From contig JACPVJ010000124.1 of the NCBI GenBank assembly GCA_016191785.1, forward strand, positions 1 to 64,000: a stretch of 64,000 nt of DNA, given 5' to 3'. The position numbers and the translations under genes were made by a program. The notes under the pieces are model-generated. The model saw nothing but the letters and a program-made list of their open reading frames with translations. It made no database searches and was not told the DNA's origin. Source of the DNA: Myxococcales bacterium (lineage in GTDB: Bacteria; Myxococcota_A; Polyangia; Polyangiales; Polyangiaceae). Below, one piece after another: positions 7,283 to 15,754 of the stretch (its first letter is position 1; every line of letters starts with the position of its first letter).

Positions 7283-8956
7283 TCAACCGCAGAGGCCCTG
7301 GTCGACCAGGCGCCCCTGAATGGCCTCGGCCACGTGCGGCGCGCGCACGTCGCGTTGCTCTTCGAGGTCGGCGATGGTCCGCGCCACGCGACGGATGCGC
7401 GTGAAGGCGCGAGCGCTCAGGCCGAGCCGCGCGACGGCGTGCTCCAAGAGCTGCCGGCTCTCGGTGTCGAGCGCGACGACTCGCTCGAGCTCCGCGTCGG
7501 TCAGCGCCGCGTTGACCGTGGCGCCCAGGCCCAGCTCCCCGGCTCGCTTCGAGGCACGCTGTCGCGCGGCGAGCACGCGAGCGCGCACGGCCGAGGTCGA
7601 TTCGGCGAGCCCAGGCGAGATCAGCGCCCGCGGGTCCACCGGAGGCACCGAAACGTGCACGTCGATGCGGTCGAGCAGCGGCCCCGAGAGTCGCGACAGG
7701 TACCGGAGCGCGGCCTGCGAGGAGCAGCTGCACTCGCGGCTCGGGTGGCCGCGATACCCGCACGGGCAAGGGTTCACCGCCGCCACCAACATCGGCCGTG
7801 CCGGGAACCACGCGCGCGACCGGGCGCGAGCGATGCACACCACGCCGTCCTCCAGCGGCTGGCGCAGGGCCTCGAGGGCGCTGCGCCGGAACTCGGCCAG
7901 CTCGTCCAGGAACAGCACGCCGCGGTGAGCGAGGCTCACCTCGCCGGGCCGCGGGGAATCCCCGCCGCCGACCAGGCCAGCGTCGCTGACCGAGTGGTGC
8001 GGGGCGCGGAACGGCCGGACCTTCACCACCCCCACCTCCGCGTCGACCAGCCCCGCGACGCTGTGCACCGCCGTGACCTCGATGGCTTCGCCGAGATCGA
8101 GCGGCGGGAGCAAGGTCGGCACGAGGCGAGCCAGGAGCGTCTTTCCGCCGCCCGGCGGCCCGATCATCAGCAGGTTGTGGGCGCCGGCCGCGGCGACCTC
8201 GAGCGCCCGGCGTGCGCTCGACTGCCCCCGCACGCGGCACAGGTCGAGCCCCCCGGAGCCTTCGATGCTCGGCGTGTGAGGAGTCGGAGACACGCTGTTC
8301 AGCGGTCTCACACCGGCCAAGTGCGCCACGATGCCCTCGAGCTCTGTGGCCACCAGCACGGTCATCTCACCAACGAGCCCCGCCTCGCGGGCGTTCGACG
8401 CCGGTACGATCGCCTGCCGCACGCCGCGTGCACGGGCGCCGAGGAGCTGCGGCAGGACCCCGCGCACCGCTCTCAGGCCACCGTCGAGCCCGAGCTCCCC
8501 GAGCACGATCACGTCCGCGAGCGCTGGCGAGGGCAAGCGCCCGAGGGCGCCGAGCAGCGCCAGCGCGATGGCCACGTCCAAACCAGCGCCGCGCTTCTTC
8601 AGATCTGCCGGCGCCAGGTTGACGGTGACGGCGTGCTCGTCGAGCAGCACTCCGAGGCGCGACAGCGACGCAGCGACCCGGACCCGCGCCTCGCGGACCG
8701 CCGCTTCGGCCAAGCCCACCAGCTGGAAGAAGGCCGGCCCACGGGAACAGGTCACTTCGACGGTGATCGGGTTCGCTTCGAGCCCGACGAGCACGCTGGT
8801 GTGCGCGGTCGCCGAACGGAGCGCGCGGTCGGGGAGCGTGAGCGCGGAAGAGTGCGGTGCAGCCACGCCCGGCCCTGAGCAGCCTTCGTGCCAGGCAATA
8901 ACCCCGGAGCTTTCCCGGGAAAAGGCCGCCCGGAAGGTGGCGATCGCCGCGGCCAC
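7283..8956 (-). CDS. comM: ComM/YifB-family Mg-chelatase-like AAA+ ATPase
   Basis: Up to 557 aa. The N-terminal Lon-protease-like fold starts at VLVGLEANPITVEV, the AAA+ Walker A is GPPGGGKT, Walker B is VLFLDELAEF, and the C-terminal Mg-chelatase domain contains a Cys-rich loop (NPCPCGYRGHPSRECSC) typical of YifB. ComM is known as a helicase that promotes branch migration during natural transformation. The longest start is GTG 8956; GTG 8866 gives an N-terminus closer in length to relatives and may be the true one. It is first in comM-recA-ssb, with 22 nt to recA, and diverges from the isocitrate dehydrogenase gene. Confidence 0.9.
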   Translation of the reverse strand: MAAAIATFRAAFSRESSGVIAWHEGCSGPGVAAPHSSALTLPDRALRSATAHTSVLVGLEANPITVEVTCSRGPAFFQLVGLAEAAVREARVRVAASLSRLGVLLDEHAVTVNLAPADLKKRGAGLDVAIALALLGALGRLPSPALADVIVLGELGLDGGLRAVRGVLPQLLGARARGVRQAIVPASNAREAGLVGEMTVLVATELEGIVAHLAGVRPLNSVSPTPHTPSIEGSGGLDLCRVRGQSSARRALEVAAAGAHNLLMIGPPGGGKTLLARLVPTLLPPLDLGEAIEVTAVHSVAGLVDAEVGVVKVRPFRAPHHSVSDAGLVGGGDSPRPGEVSLAHRGVLFLDELAEFRRSALEALRQPLEDGVVCIARARSRAWFPARPMLVAAVNPCPCGYRGHPSRECSCSSQAALRYLSRLSGPLLDRIDVHVSVPPVDPRALISPGLAESTSAVRARVLAARQRASKRAGELGLGATVNAALTDAELERVVALDTESRQLLEHAVARLGLSARAFTRIRRVARTIADLEEQRDVRAPHVAEAIQGRLVDQGLCG

Positions 8957-9013
8957 GGGTGGCGACCGCCACGGCCTTTCGACGGCGCGCGAGCCGAGCT
9001 ATGAGCCAGGATC

Positions 9014-10042
9014 ATGCACACGGTGGTGCTCATTCCAGGTGACGGCATCGGCCCCGAAGTCAGCACCGCGGTACGCCGGGTGCTCACCGCGGCAAACGCG
9101 CCCATCGGGTTCGTCGAGCGGCACGCCGGCGAGGCGGCGCTCGATCGGGGCCTCGAAGACGTCTTGCCCAGCGAGACCGTGGCCGCCATCCGCGAGCACC
9201 ACGTGGCGCTCAAGGGGCCGTGCACCACACCGGTGGGCCGCGGGTTCTCGTCGGTGAACGTGGCGCTGAGGAAGAAGCTGAATCTGTACGCTGCGGTTCG
9301 TCCGTTTCGCAGCCTGCCGGGCGTGAAGACGCGTTACGAGGACGTGGATCTGATCGTGATCCGCGAAAACACCGAGGGGCTGTACAGCGGCATCGAGAAC
9401 CTGATCACCGACGGTGTGGTGGTGAGCATGAAGGTCGCGACCCGCGGCGCCTGCCACCGCATCTCGCACTGGGCGTTCCGCTATGCCACGCACCGTCGCC
9501 GCGCGAAGATCACGATCTTTCACAAGGCGAACATCATGAAGATGTCCGATGGCATGCTGCTCGACGAAGCCCGGAAGGTCCACGAGCGGGACTACCCGAA
9601 CATCGACTACTCGGAGGTGATCGTCGATGCCGGACACATGCGACTCGTGCAGAACCCGAAGCAGTTCGACATCATCCTCTGCGAGAACCTGTATGGTGAC
9701 ATCGTCTCGGATCTGTGCGCCGGGCTGATCGGTGGCCTGGGGGTCTCGCCGGGTGCCAACATCGGCGAGGAAGACGCGGTCTTCGAGGCGGTGCACGGCT
9801 CGGCACCTGACATCGCGGGCCAGGGGGTAGCCAACCCGCTCGCGCTCTTGATGAGCTCGGTGATGCTGCTCAACCACCTGGCCGAGACGCGCCACGACGA
9901 GGCCTGCCGCAAGGCCGCCGAGCGGATCCGCACGGCCTACGATCGCGCCCTGGACGACGGGCAGAAGACCCGCGATCTGGGCGGTGAGCTCGGAACGGCC
10001 GCGTTCACCGACTCCGTGATCGCGCGGTTGCCCGCGGGTTGA
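9014..10042 (+). CDS. Isocitrate/isopropylmalate dehydrogenase family, probably NAD-isocitrate dehydrogenase
   Basis: 342 aa, the short form typical of NAD-dependent IDH and IPMDH. The N-terminus shows VVLIPGDGIGPEV, the substrate loop is GFSSVNVALRKKLNLYAAVRP, and RENTEGLYSGIEN matches isocitrate dehydrogenases better than LeuB. Metal-binding acidic residues occur in NLYGDIVSDLCAGLIGG, and the cofactor-binding end in AVHGSAPDIAGQG. The likely reaction is oxidative decarboxylation of isocitrate to 2-oxoglutarate in the TCA cycle. An isopropylmalate or homoisocitrate substrate cannot be fully excluded. The gene stands alone, convergent with the MpaB-like gene 13 nt away. Confidence 0.88.
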   Translation: MHTVVLIPGDGIGPEVSTAVRRVLTAANAPIGFVERHAGEAALDRGLEDVLPSETVAAIREHHVALKGPCTTPVGRGFSSVNVALRKKLNLYAAVRPFRSLPGVKTRYEDVDLIVIRENTEGLYSGIENLITDGVVVSMKVATRGACHRISHWAFRYATHRRRAKITIFHKANIMKMSDGMLLDEARKVHERDYPNIDYSEVIVDAGHMRLVQNPKQFDIILCENLYGDIVSDLCAGLIGGLGVSPGANIGEEDAVFEAVHGSAPDIAGQGVANPLALLMSSVMLLNHLAETRHDEACRKAAERIRTAYDRALDDGQKTRDLGGELGTAAFTDSVIARLPAG

Positions 10043-10055
10043 TCGGGCGCCGCGG

Positions 10056-10994
10056 TCAGCGGGCGAGCGGAGCGGTGGTCAGGCGCTCGACGAAGTCACC
10101 GATGCGGTCCGGACCCTCGAGCCCGCGCAGGCGCCGGTGCGCGCGCACGTACGCGGGGACGTAGCGCAGTCGGCGCGGCCAGTGCGGGTAGGTCCGGCGC
10201 AAGGCGGCGACCGTGGCGTGAAACACCGCTCGATCGGCGGGCCGCCAGGGCAGACCGAACTGCTCGCGCAGGTGCGCCGGCAAGAGCCCTGCGGTCAACG
10301 CCTCGAGACTGCGAAAGAGCGGACGGAACCCGACCCGCCGCGACTGGAACAAGAAGCCCGCGATCTCGCGCGCGGGAGCACCGACGCGGATCACGTCCGA
10401 CTCGAGCATGCTCCGGACGTAGTCGCGAAACGCCGCCAGGTTCGCTGGCAGCGCATCGTCCGAGATACCGAACAGCCGAGCGAAGCGCTTGCTCTCTTGG
10501 TAGTACTGCTCGCGGTCGGCGGCGGACAAGGTACCCAGCACGAGCTCGTGGGTCTCGAGCGCACCGTCGATCAGCGTGGCCCAGACCCATACGAGCGCGC
10601 CTTGGTCGTTGGCGTGGTAGCGCGCGCCCCGGGCAAACGCTCCGACGTCTTCGCCGATCTCGCCGGTGACGCGGCCGTGAATGGCGTGCACGCGCCTCGC
10701 GTGCCGCAAGACCGTGTCCCAGTCGCCGAAGACCATGGCGTGCACGGACTCGAACGTGCGCTGGAAACGGCCGAGCGGGTCGCTTCGCGTCCGCGAGTGC
10801 TGGTCGATGGCGTGCGCCACGAACGGGTGCGCGAGCTGGAGCAGCGCGGCCTTGCCGCCGCCGAAGAACAGAGCGGCCTCGCGGTCGACCTTCCACGACA
10901 CGCTGCCAGGCCCGAAGAGGCCCTGGCTCGGGTCGCCGATCTCGGCCCCCACCCGCGCGATCTGCCGTTCGAGGTCAGCCCGTGTGACGATCAT
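10056..10994 (-). CDS. MpaB/DUF2236-family oxygenase-like protein
   Basis: About 312 aa from ATG 10994, preceded by a GGGGAG ribosome site. The DUF2236 features are an N-terminal GPGSVSWKVDREAALFFGGG, a hydrophobic helix with conserved histidines (LLQLAHPFVAHAIDQHS) and a following RFQRTFESVHAMVFGD. This family includes the fungal oxygenase MpaB and bacterial latex-clearing protein relatives, where histidines bind heme or iron. Most bacterial members are uncharacterised. Substrate is unknown. A long upstream open extension overlaps the CHAD gene on the other strand and is not used. Confidence 0.8.
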   Translation of the reverse strand: MIVTRADLERQIARVGAEIGDPSQGLFGPGSVSWKVDREAALFFGGGKAALLQLAHPFVAHAIDQHSRTRSDPLGRFQRTFESVHAMVFGDWDTVLRHARRVHAIHGRVTGEIGEDVGAFARGARYHANDQGALVWVWATLIDGALETHELVLGTLSAADREQYYQESKRFARLFGISDDALPANLAAFRDYVRSMLESDVIRVGAPAREIAGFLFQSRRVGFRPLFRSLEALTAGLLPAHLREQFGLPWRPADRAVFHATVAALRRTYPHWPRRLRYVPAYVRAHRRLRGLEGPDRIGDFVERLTTAPLAR

Positions 10995-11072
10995 GTGACG
11001 CTCCCCGCGCTTCTCATCCGAGCTTGGCTCCGCTATTTCTCCCACCCCGGCGCTCGGCCGGCAAGGCGAGGC

Positions 11073-12008
11073 ATGGACTATTCCTTCCGGCGCGACGAAA
11101 GCACGGCAGACGGCGCGCGACGCATCGCACGCGAACAGCTGGAACGTGCGCTCTTGGAGCTCGCCGCGACGAGCGACGTCGATCAGCACGTGCACAGCGT
11201 GCGCAAGCGGATGAAGAAGCTCCGCGGGCTGCTCCGTCTGCTCGAGCCCAGCCTCGGGCCAGAGGTCTTTTCCCGAGAGAACGCCTGCTATCGCGACGCG
11301 GGGCGCGAGCTGGCGGGTCCGCGTCGGGCGGCGGCGGTGGTCGGCGCGTACGACGGCCTTCTCCGCCCGAGGCCCGGGTTGATCTCCGACGACGCGCGCC
11401 TGGCACTGCGCGACCAGCTGGTCGCGGAGCGCGATCGGTTGATCGCGGTGATGCACGGCGAGGACCACGCGCGCACCGTCACCGACCGCCTGCGAGGGTC
11501 CCTCGAGCGGCTCGACGGGTGGCCCCTCGAGCGTGAGGGCTGGTCGCTCTTGCGGGGCGGGTTTCGTCGAAGCTACCGCTCGGGCCGACGCGCCCAGGCC
11601 CGAGCGCTGCGCGAGCCGACCACCGAGCACCTCCACGAATGGCGGAAGTTCGCCAAGCACCACTGGTACCACGTTCGACTGCTCGAGCGGGCCTGGCCCG
11701 ACGGGATGCGGGCCCTCGAGCACGCGCTCGAAGGGTTGACCGAAGAGCTGGGGGACGACCACGACCTGGACGACCTGCGCCTCGCGCTGATCGAGCACGC
11801 CCCGCCGGAGGGGCTCACCGCGGCGACGACCGAGCTGCTCGCCGCCGTCGAGGCGCGGCGGCACGAGCTTCGCGCGAGCGCGTTCGCGCGTGGGCAGCAC
11901 ATCTATGCCGAGCGCCCGCGGGCGGCGACGCGGCGCTTCGGCGCCCACTACGCCGCCTGGCTCGCCGAGCCCGAAGGCCCGAGCGACGACGCGCGCGACG
12001 ACGACTGA
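11073..12008 (+). CDS. CHAD domain protein
   Basis: 311 aa with a full CHAD domain. It has the opening helix (HVHSVRKRMKKLRGLLRLLEP) with conserved His, Arg and Lys residues, a middle HEWRKFAKHHWYHVRLLE repeat of the same motif, and the EELGDDHDLDDLR segment. CHAD domains are known to bind inorganic polyphosphate through their basic helices and often accompany polyphosphate granules or CYTH phosphatases. No CYTH domain is present here. ATG 11073 is preceded by AAGGCGAGG. The gene diverges from the MpaB-like gene. A longer upstream reading in this frame is antisense to that gene and is rejected. Confidence 0.9.
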   Translation: MDYSFRRDESTADGARRIAREQLERALLELAATSDVDQHVHSVRKRMKKLRGLLRLLEPSLGPEVFSRENACYRDAGRELAGPRRAAAVVGAYDGLLRPRPGLISDDARLALRDQLVAERDRLIAVMHGEDHARTVTDRLRGSLERLDGWPLEREGWSLLRGGFRRSYRSGRRAQARALREPTTEHLHEWRKFAKHHWYHVRLLERAWPDGMRALEHALEGLTEELGDDHDLDDLRLALIEHAPPEGLTAATTELLAAVEARRHELRASAFARGQHIYAERPRAATRRFGAHYAAWLAEPEGPSDDARDDD

Positions 12009-12070
12009 ACCGCCGGCGGTCCCCGGCGAGACCCATGACCCTACGCGCGCGACGGTGTACTCTGCGACGC

Positions 12071-13159
12071 ATGTTCGAACCGGCATCGAGGCGACGCACG
12101 AAGTGGGCGCTCACGTCATTCGCGGCGTGCGCGCTGGTGGTCGCGGCGCAGGGCTGCAGCGACGACACATCGGGCGGCACCGCCGGCGGCGGCGGGGTCG
12201 GTTCGGCGGGCGCCGGCGCCAGCGGCGGAGCCGGCTCCGGGGGAGTGGCCGCCAGCGGCGGAACCGGTGCGACCGGGACCGGCGGCACGGGTGGCGGCGT
12301 GACCGTGGACAGCGGCCCGCCGCCATTCGCCGTCGGCCACGTGTTCGTCGCCGGCTTCAACGACCAGAAGGTGTTCGAGTACGACTCGTCCCTCACATCG
12401 GTCGGCGCCTTCACCCATCCGAGCTTCTCGGTCACCGAGGGCCCCTCCGGGATGGTGTTCGACGAAAGTGGGTTCTTGGTGGTGGCCGCGTTCGATCAAT
12501 TCTGCGTGTTCTCGGCGCCCGGCACGGTCTCGGCGTGCCACCCGAAGATCAAGCCTCAGCGAACCGAGAACGTGATCTTCGACACCGAAGGCCACCTGTA
12601 CACGACGACGTCGACTGGCGGCACCGACGAGATCCACAAATACGACTCGAGCTACAAGCACCTCGCGACCTTCAGCCTTCCCACGGGCCAGCTCACGGGA
12701 ATCACCTGTGACCCCACCGGTAACCTGTACGTCGCGAGCCAGATTTCGGCGACGAAGAGCGTGATCTACAAGGTCGCGAAGACCACTCTGACCGTCCTCG
12801 ATTCGTTCGATGTCGCCGGAAACGCCGAAGGCCTGCAGTTCGCTTCGGACGGCAACCTGTTGGTGGCGCTCAGCGCCGGGGTCGGCATCGCACGCGTGAC
12901 GCCCAAGTCACCGTCCTCGGTGGTCAACACCGTGACGAACGCCGGGCTGCTCTGGCCCGTTCCGCTCACCGTCGACCAATCCGGTCGGCTCTACACGGGC
13001 GACTTCGAAGACGGCAACGGCAGTGCCCCGTCCGATCTGTTCGTCTTCGACGCCACGGGCAAGGTCGTTGCCTCGCGTCAGCCCTCGGAGCTGCACGGAC
13101 CGTTCGGCATGGTCGTCGCTGGCACCAAGCTGCCCTGCGGCGCGTATCAACCGCACTGA
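12071..13159 (+). CDS. Lipoprotein with Gly-rich linker and NHL/propeller-like domain
   Basis: 362 aa. A type-II signal peptide ends with AAQGC, giving a lipidated Cys, followed by a roughly 50-residue Gly/Ser/Ala/Thr linker typical of Polyangiales lipoproteins. The rest consists of repeated strands of the form D-x-x-G-x-LYV (FDESGFLVVAAF, FDTEGHLYTTTS, CDPTGNLYVASQ, VDQSGRLYTGDF), which fit an NHL or SMP-30-like six-bladed beta-propeller. Propellers of this kind bind ligands or act as lactonases, but catalytic residues cannot be assigned. It is 62 nt after the CHAD gene and may be cotranscribed. Confidence 0.8.
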   Translation: MFEPASRRRTKWALTSFAACALVVAAQGCSDDTSGGTAGGGGVGSAGAGASGGAGSGGVAASGGTGATGTGGTGGGVTVDSGPPPFAVGHVFVAGFNDQKVFEYDSSLTSVGAFTHPSFSVTEGPSGMVFDESGFLVVAAFDQFCVFSAPGTVSACHPKIKPQRTENVIFDTEGHLYTTTSTGGTDEIHKYDSSYKHLATFSLPTGQLTGITCDPTGNLYVASQISATKSVIYKVAKTTLTVLDSFDVAGNAEGLQFASDGNLLVALSAGVGIARVTPKSPSSVVNTVTNAGLLWPVPLTVDQSGRLYTGDFEDGNGSAPSDLFVFDATGKVVASRQPSELHGPFGMVVAGTKLPCGAYQPH

Positions 13160-13191
13160 CCCCGAGTCGACGCCACGGCCCCACAAACGCG

Positions 13192-13224
13192 AGTCAGCCA
13201 CCGACCGAGCGCCGATGGCTGACT
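13192..13224. terminator. Hairpin between convergent genes
   Basis: The 9-bp arm agtcagcca (13192-13200) pairs perfectly with tggctgact (13216-13224) across a 15-nt loop. It lies between two genes that face each other (stops at 13159 and 13259), where a bidirectional terminator is expected. There is no flanking T-run, so the assignment rests on position and symmetry. Confidence 0.4.
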
Positions 13225-13258
13225 GCGAGCTCTTGACCGCTGACCGCGAGCCGACGAC

Positions 13259-13762
13259 TCAGGCCTGGCCTTGCTTCTGCTTGGCGCGGTGGAGCAGCTT
13301 CAAGACCTTGGCCTGCTCACTCGGCCGCAAGATGCCGCGGATCTCCGTCACCTGGCGGGTCTGGATGTCGGCCAGCTTCTTGCGCTGGGCCTCGATGCCG
13401 TCGAGCGCGGTCTTGTAGGCCGTCTCGTCGGTGCTGTTACTCTCCAGCAGCGCTCGCAACGACTCGCGGTGCTTCTTCATGTCTTCGCGCACGGTCGTGC
13501 GCTCGGTGCGGTACTTCTTCATCACGTCGACCACCTGCTTGGCGCGCGCCGCGTCGATGCCTTGCTTCTCGAGCGCCCGCTGCACTCGCTCTTCGCGCTT
13601 TTCGGGGCTGCCCTGCCCCTTGGCCTTGCCGTGACCCTTCGCCTTGCCGTGGGCATTGGCCTTGGCCGCCGCGGGCGGCTTCGCGGGTCGCGCTTCGGCG
13701 AGCGCGGGTGCGGCAAGAAGGCTCATGGCGAGCGCGACGGTGATGACTTTGAGGGGGCGCAT
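13259..13762 (-). CDS. Periplasmic Spy/CpxP-like helical protein
   Basis: About 167 aa from ATG 13762, which is preceded by AGGAGACAG. A clear Sec signal peptide (residues 1-22, ending APALAEA) leads into a Lys/Gly/His/Ala-rich linker. Long amphipathic helices follow (EERVQRALEKQGIDAARAKQ, LADIQTRQVTEIRGILRPSE). This resembles the LTxxQ/Spy/CpxP group of periplasmic chaperones and metal-stress sensors, where the last motif appears as RPSEQAKVLKLL. The function is inferred from this pattern only. An upstream ATG at 13813 would destroy the signal peptide. Confidence 0.7.
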   Translation of the reverse strand: MRPLKVITVALAMSLLAAPALAEARPAKPPAAAKANAHGKAKGHGKAKGQGSPEKREERVQRALEKQGIDAARAKQVVDVMKKYRTERTTVREDMKKHRESLRALLESNSTDETAYKTALDGIEAQRKKLADIQTRQVTEIRGILRPSEQAKVLKLLHRAKQKQGQA

Positions 13763-13850
13763 GTTCTTCTGTCTCCTGTTCGGACCTTCTGTCTTCGAGG
13801 TCTCGACTTGCACATGCCGGCCCCTGCCGCGGCGTTAAGCAGCGCGATTT

Positions 13851-13869
13851 CCGCCTACAGTGTAGGCGG
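13851..13869. promoter_or_regulatory. 19-bp perfect palindrome in a divergent promoter region
   Basis: ccgcctaca and tgtaggcgg flank one central base, giving nine perfect pairs. The site lies between the divergent starts at 13762 and 13938, 69 nt upstream of the right-hand ATG, which is a position suited to an operator for one or both genes. Confidence 0.5.
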
Positions 13870-13937
13870 CGCCGCGGGACGGTCCCGCCAAAGGGCGCGC
13901 TCGGTGGTATGGTGCGTGCCGTTTCGGAGGAGCACGG

Positions 13938-14918
13938 ATGCAAAGGTTCTTGGCTTGGGCAGTGGCGCTCGGCACGGTGTGCGCCGTTTCGGCATGCAGC
14001 AGCGACGAAGAGGACGGGGGTGGCAGCACGGCCAGCTGCGTGCCCACCGCTGCCGAGTGCTACGTCGCCGGCGCCAGCGGCCCCGGCGCCGAGTGCCTGG
14101 CGAAGGCGGACAACACCGGACAGACCAAGTGGCAGGGGCGCCTCTCGAGCATCTTGGTCAAGTACCCGGCCAGCCTCGCCGGTGAGTTCGTGCAAACCAC
14201 GGTGATCGACAAGGGCATCTCGCTCAAGCAGCCAGCGTGCAACGAAAACGGGGACGGGACCTTCTCGTCGCTGTTCGAGATCGACTCGACCACCGGCAAG
14301 ATGAAGACGGGGGGCAGCTTGCCGGTCACGGACCCGCAGGCGGGCGCGTGCTTCGTCAAGCTGCCGAGCGCTGCCGTCCCGGTGGCGCCCATCGAAGCGA
14401 ACGTGACGGTGACCGGCAACTCGTTCAACGCCAAGGGCCTGGCCGTGAACGTGCCCATCTTCACGAGCCCCACCGACCTCACCAACCCGATCATCTTGCC
14501 GCTGCACGAGGTCGAGATCCAAGCCACCTTCAACGGCGACGACCACAACTGCGCGGGCAAGTTCAACGGCGCCGAGCTGGATCCGAACGACAGCTGCGCC
14601 CCGAACCTGAAGGTCGATCCCCCGCAGCGCGCCTGGACGCCGGGCGGCTCGCTCAAGGGGTACATCACCGTCGAAGAGGCGGACAAGGTGGTGATCAAGG
14701 ACCTCGACTCGACTTTGTGCGTGCTTCTGGCCGGCAATGACTGGAAGGGCCCCGAGAAGGACTGCAAGAGCTCGACCGACTGGCTCGCCAACAAACGCCC
14801 CGACGGTGATTGGTGCGCCAAGGACAACACCGCGGCGACCGCGACGTGCAAGGACGCCTACAAGCTCGAGGCGGACTTCTCGGCCTCGGCCTTCAAGATC
14901 ACCGGCGACTGCCCGTGA
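13938..14918 (+). CDS. Hypothetical lipoprotein
   Basis: 326 aa with a signal peptide and lipobox-like AVSAC (Cys at about residue 20), followed by an Asp/Glu/Gly-rich stretch. The body has about ten scattered cysteines and beta-rich composition (LPSAAVPVAPIEANVTVTGN and similar strands), suggesting a disulfide-containing extracellular domain. No family is recognised. The start is well supported by GGAGGAG six nt upstream. The stop codon directly abuts the stop of the convergent enoyl-CoA hydratase gene, with no base between. Confidence 0.75.
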   Translation: MQRFLAWAVALGTVCAVSACSSDEEDGGGSTASCVPTAAECYVAGASGPGAECLAKADNTGQTKWQGRLSSILVKYPASLAGEFVQTTVIDKGISLKQPACNENGDGTFSSLFEIDSTTGKMKTGGSLPVTDPQAGACFVKLPSAAVPVAPIEANVTVTGNSFNAKGLAVNVPIFTSPTDLTNPIILPLHEVEIQATFNGDDHNCAGKFNGAELDPNDSCAPNLKVDPPQRAWTPGGSLKGYITVEEADKVVIKDLDSTLCVLLAGNDWKGPEKDCKSSTDWLANKRPDGDWCAKDNTAATATCKDAYKLEADFSASAFKITGDCP

Positions 14919-15689
14919 TCATCGTCCCTTGAACACCGGGGTGCGCTTCTCGAGAAACGCCAGCACCCCTTCGACCGTGTCCTCGGTCTGCACGAGCGCC
15001 TCGAGGTCGGCGATCTCCCGGGCGCGCACGCTGGCCTGTGCGTCACCCCGGGCCAGCGCAGCCAGCTGCGCCAGCCCGCGCTGAATCGCCAGGGGCGGCA
15101 GCGACGCCAGCTCCTCTGCCCACTCGCGCGCGGCGGCGTCGGCGTCGTCGGCCAGGCGGTGGACGAGCCCCCGGGCGAGGGCCTCGTCGGCGCCGACCCG
15201 GCGCCCGGTCAAGAGCAGGTCCGCCGCCAGGCCCAGACCCACCAGGGGGACCAATCGCTCGAGCCCCGCCCAGCTCGGCAGGTAGCCGCGGTGGACCTCG
15301 GGCAGCGAAAGATGAGCGCCCCGGCTCATGACCCGCAGGTGACACGCCAGCGCGAGCTCGAATCCCCCGCCGGCCGCGGGCCGCCCGATGGCCGCGATGA
15401 CGGGGACGGGAAACGCCGCGACCCGGTCGAGGGTCGCGTGGGCTCGACGCGTCCAACGCCCGAACCCGCCCGGCTCCCCGAAGGGGCCGACCCCGGTCAG
15501 ATCGGCGCCGGCGCTGAAGGCGCGATCACCGGCCGCCCGGATCACCATCGCGCGCGCCCCACCGACCGACGCGGCCTCGACGACGGCCGCGTCGAGGGCA
15601 TCGAGCTGAGCCTGATCGAAGGCGTTCGCCTTGGGGCGATCCAGCGTGAGAGTGAGGATCGGCGGGGTGAGCTCGGACCGGACGGACAT
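14919..15689 (-). CDS. Enoyl-CoA hydratase/isomerase family protein
   Basis: 256 aa, the usual crotonase length. The oxyanion-hole segment appears as FSAGADLTG, and both catalytic glutamates of classical hydratases seem present, in AAGGGFELALAC and in LSLPEVHRGYLP. It likely hydrates a 2-enoyl-CoA in fatty-acid or related beta-oxidation. Other crotonase reactions (isomerase, hydrolase) remain possible. It stands alone and faces the lipoprotein gene. Confidence 0.88.
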   Translation of the reverse strand: MSVRSELTPPILTLTLDRPKANAFDQAQLDALDAAVVEAASVGGARAMVIRAAGDRAFSAGADLTGVGPFGEPGGFGRWTRRAHATLDRVAAFPVPVIAAIGRPAAGGGFELALACHLRVMSRGAHLSLPEVHRGYLPSWAGLERLVPLVGLGLAADLLLTGRRVGADEALARGLVHRLADDADAAAREWAEELASLPPLAIQRGLAQLAALARGDAQASVRAREIADLEALVQTEDTVEGVLAFLEKRTPVFKGR

Positions 15690-15754
15690 GCTCGTCTGAT
15701 GCCAGAGCCCAGGCGTGCGCTCAAGCCCCAGCGTTCTGTGTTAAGGGCTCGCCC

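Noticed and set aside
6352..8878. Long plus-strand frames opposite recA and comM
   Set aside because: They are shadows; Walker motifs and family features are all on the minus strand.
10137..11072. Upstream extension of the CHAD reading frame
   Set aside because: It is antisense to the MpaB-like gene and lacks motifs; ATG 11073 has a ribosome site.
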